A stretch of 64,000 nucleotides of DNA from Bacteroidia bacterium. Its GTDB lineage: Bacteria > Bacteroidota > Ignavibacteria > SZUA-365. Every line of letters begins with the position of its first letter. The first letter of the stretch is position 1. The notes under the pieces were generated by a model. It was not told the origin of the DNA. It saw nothing but the letters and a program-made list of their open reading frames with translations, and searched no databases. Shown piece after piece: positions 63,460-64,000 of the stretch. Position numbers and translations under genes: made by a program. Where the stretch lies: positions 4,946,552 through 5,010,551 of the forward strand of contig JAOSJT010000001.1 in NCBI GenBank assembly GCA_027493955.1. Direction: 5' to 3'.

Positions 63460-64000
63460 CTAGAAAAACGCCTTCACCTCTGCCCGCGCAGAGTGGATAG
63501 CGTCGCGCTCGGCCTCACTGCGACCGATGTAGGACATCGTCGCCTGCATGAAACTGGTGATGCGATAATCGAAATTCACGCGCAGAACCCAACTCTCACC
63601 CTCCGCCCGTCCGTCGGTCAGTTCGTACGGGAAGCGATCCACCTCCGTTGAAAACTCCACGCTGTTGCGTTCGAGCTCGACGCGCAGACGGCCTGGTCCC
63701 TCGAAGGCGACTATCCCGCGCAGCGTTTGCGAAAGAATGGATGCGTCAACCGGCACGACAGGGAGCTTGTCTGCCGCGTTGCGTGTACTGAGCACGAAGC
63801 CGATTTCCACATCCGCCCAGGGGCGATAACTGAAGTCCGCACTCAGTTCGGAAGAGGTGATATCCCTCGCGCGGCTGCCGCCTTCCGAAGCAAGCACCGC
63901 GTCGTTGAGCAAGGTCATGTCCGCTTGCAGGCCGATTTCCCGCAGCGGCTGCGTTTTCACGCGCAGGGCCCGTTCCCGCCGGTAACTCCGCTCGTTCGCG
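63460..64000 (-). CDS. C-terminal part of an outer-membrane barrel-like protein (5' end outside window)
   Basis: The frame is open through the window edge: a GTG at 63960 is preceded by RSYRRERALRV in frame, so the start lies outside. The visible 180 residues show strand-turn-strand patterns (ELSADFSYRPWADVEIGFVL, WVLRVNFDYRITSFMQATMS) and end in VKAFF, the C-terminal aromatic typical of outer-membrane proteins. No specific family. Confidence 0.7.
   Translation of the reverse strand, partial: ANERSYRRERALRVKTQPLREIGLQADMTLLNDAVLASEGGSRARDITSSELSADFSYRPWADVEIGFVLSTRNAADKLPVVPVDASILSQTLRGIVAFEGPGRLRVELERNSVEFSTEVDRFPYELTDGRAEGESWVLRVNFDYRITSFMQATMSYIGRSEAERDAIHSARAEVKAFF

Overview
The window looks like chromosomal DNA (GC rich, by eye near 58 percent) from a Gram-negative bacterium of the Bacteroidota/Chlorobiota/Ignavibacteriota (FCB) group, perhaps a Kapabacteria- or Ignavibacteria-like lineage. 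The reasons are an LptD-type outer-membrane protein, many lipoboxes and beta-barrels, a TonB/OMP barrel with a carboxypeptidase-regulatory domain, and several secreted proteins with a C-terminal type IX secretion (T9SS) sorting domain of the NYPNPFNPST...GVYxxxL type. There are no rRNA, tRNA or cas genes, and no T9SS machinery genes. Assignment to a taxon is inference from protein style only.

Layout. 1-5450: a decaying zone. The tail of a DUF1186-like gene (cut by the window edge), a LolA/TlpA-type thioredoxin lipid-anchored or periplasmic protein, a stop-containing second copy of the DUF1186-like gene, an exported dual-specificity phosphatase, a truncated lipoprotein leader, an MDR oxidoreductase, and a clearly dead second copy of the phosphatase. 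5713-8370: two overlapping lipoprotein genes on the minus strand, then a promoter-bearing leader. 8371-10313: a nidogen/HYR T9SS cargo protein with a textbook terminator. 10446-15925: poorly characterised genes, including a DUF697 protein, a RAYT-like protein (REP-associated transposase fold) that has lost its HUH motif, and beside it four palindromes spaced exactly 45 nt apart; then an FmdB zinc ribbon and a small barrel. 16514-25887: a VWA T9SS cargo, a DUF3883 protein, a subtilase lipoprotein, a periplasmic C1B cysteine peptidase and a dGTPase. 26174-32934: LptD followed by two DUF3857/transglutaminase-like proteins, the second without the catalytic Cys and His. 32935-33747 and 36061-38880 are repeat-rich: compound hairpin repeats, a 72-bp tandem array of ten units, and an IS3-family element inserted at the array end. 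Between them lies a thioesterase/DMT transporter/glycosyltransferase operon. 38884-41316: a TonB-dependent-receptor-like barrel. 41664-51450: two tandem giant SBBP-type T9SS cargo paralogues sharing a nearly identical 419-bp tract (gene conversion). 51551-53010: two coupled barrel proteins. 53242-54165: an HSL-type esterase. 54401-60544: a minus-strand operon of heparinase-like T9SS cargo, large lipoprotein and FadL/PorV-like barrel. 60853-64000: a further T9SS cargo, a TlpA thioredoxin, an FMN reductase, and the C-terminal part of a barrel protein running off the window.

The window is therefore mainly envelope and surface biology (export, cell-surface display, proteolysis, redox folding) with two scars of duplication and several families of short palindromic repeats. 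The most unusual parts are the HUH-less RAYT with its 45-nt-period palindromes, and a compound short repeat for which filled and empty versions both occur here.
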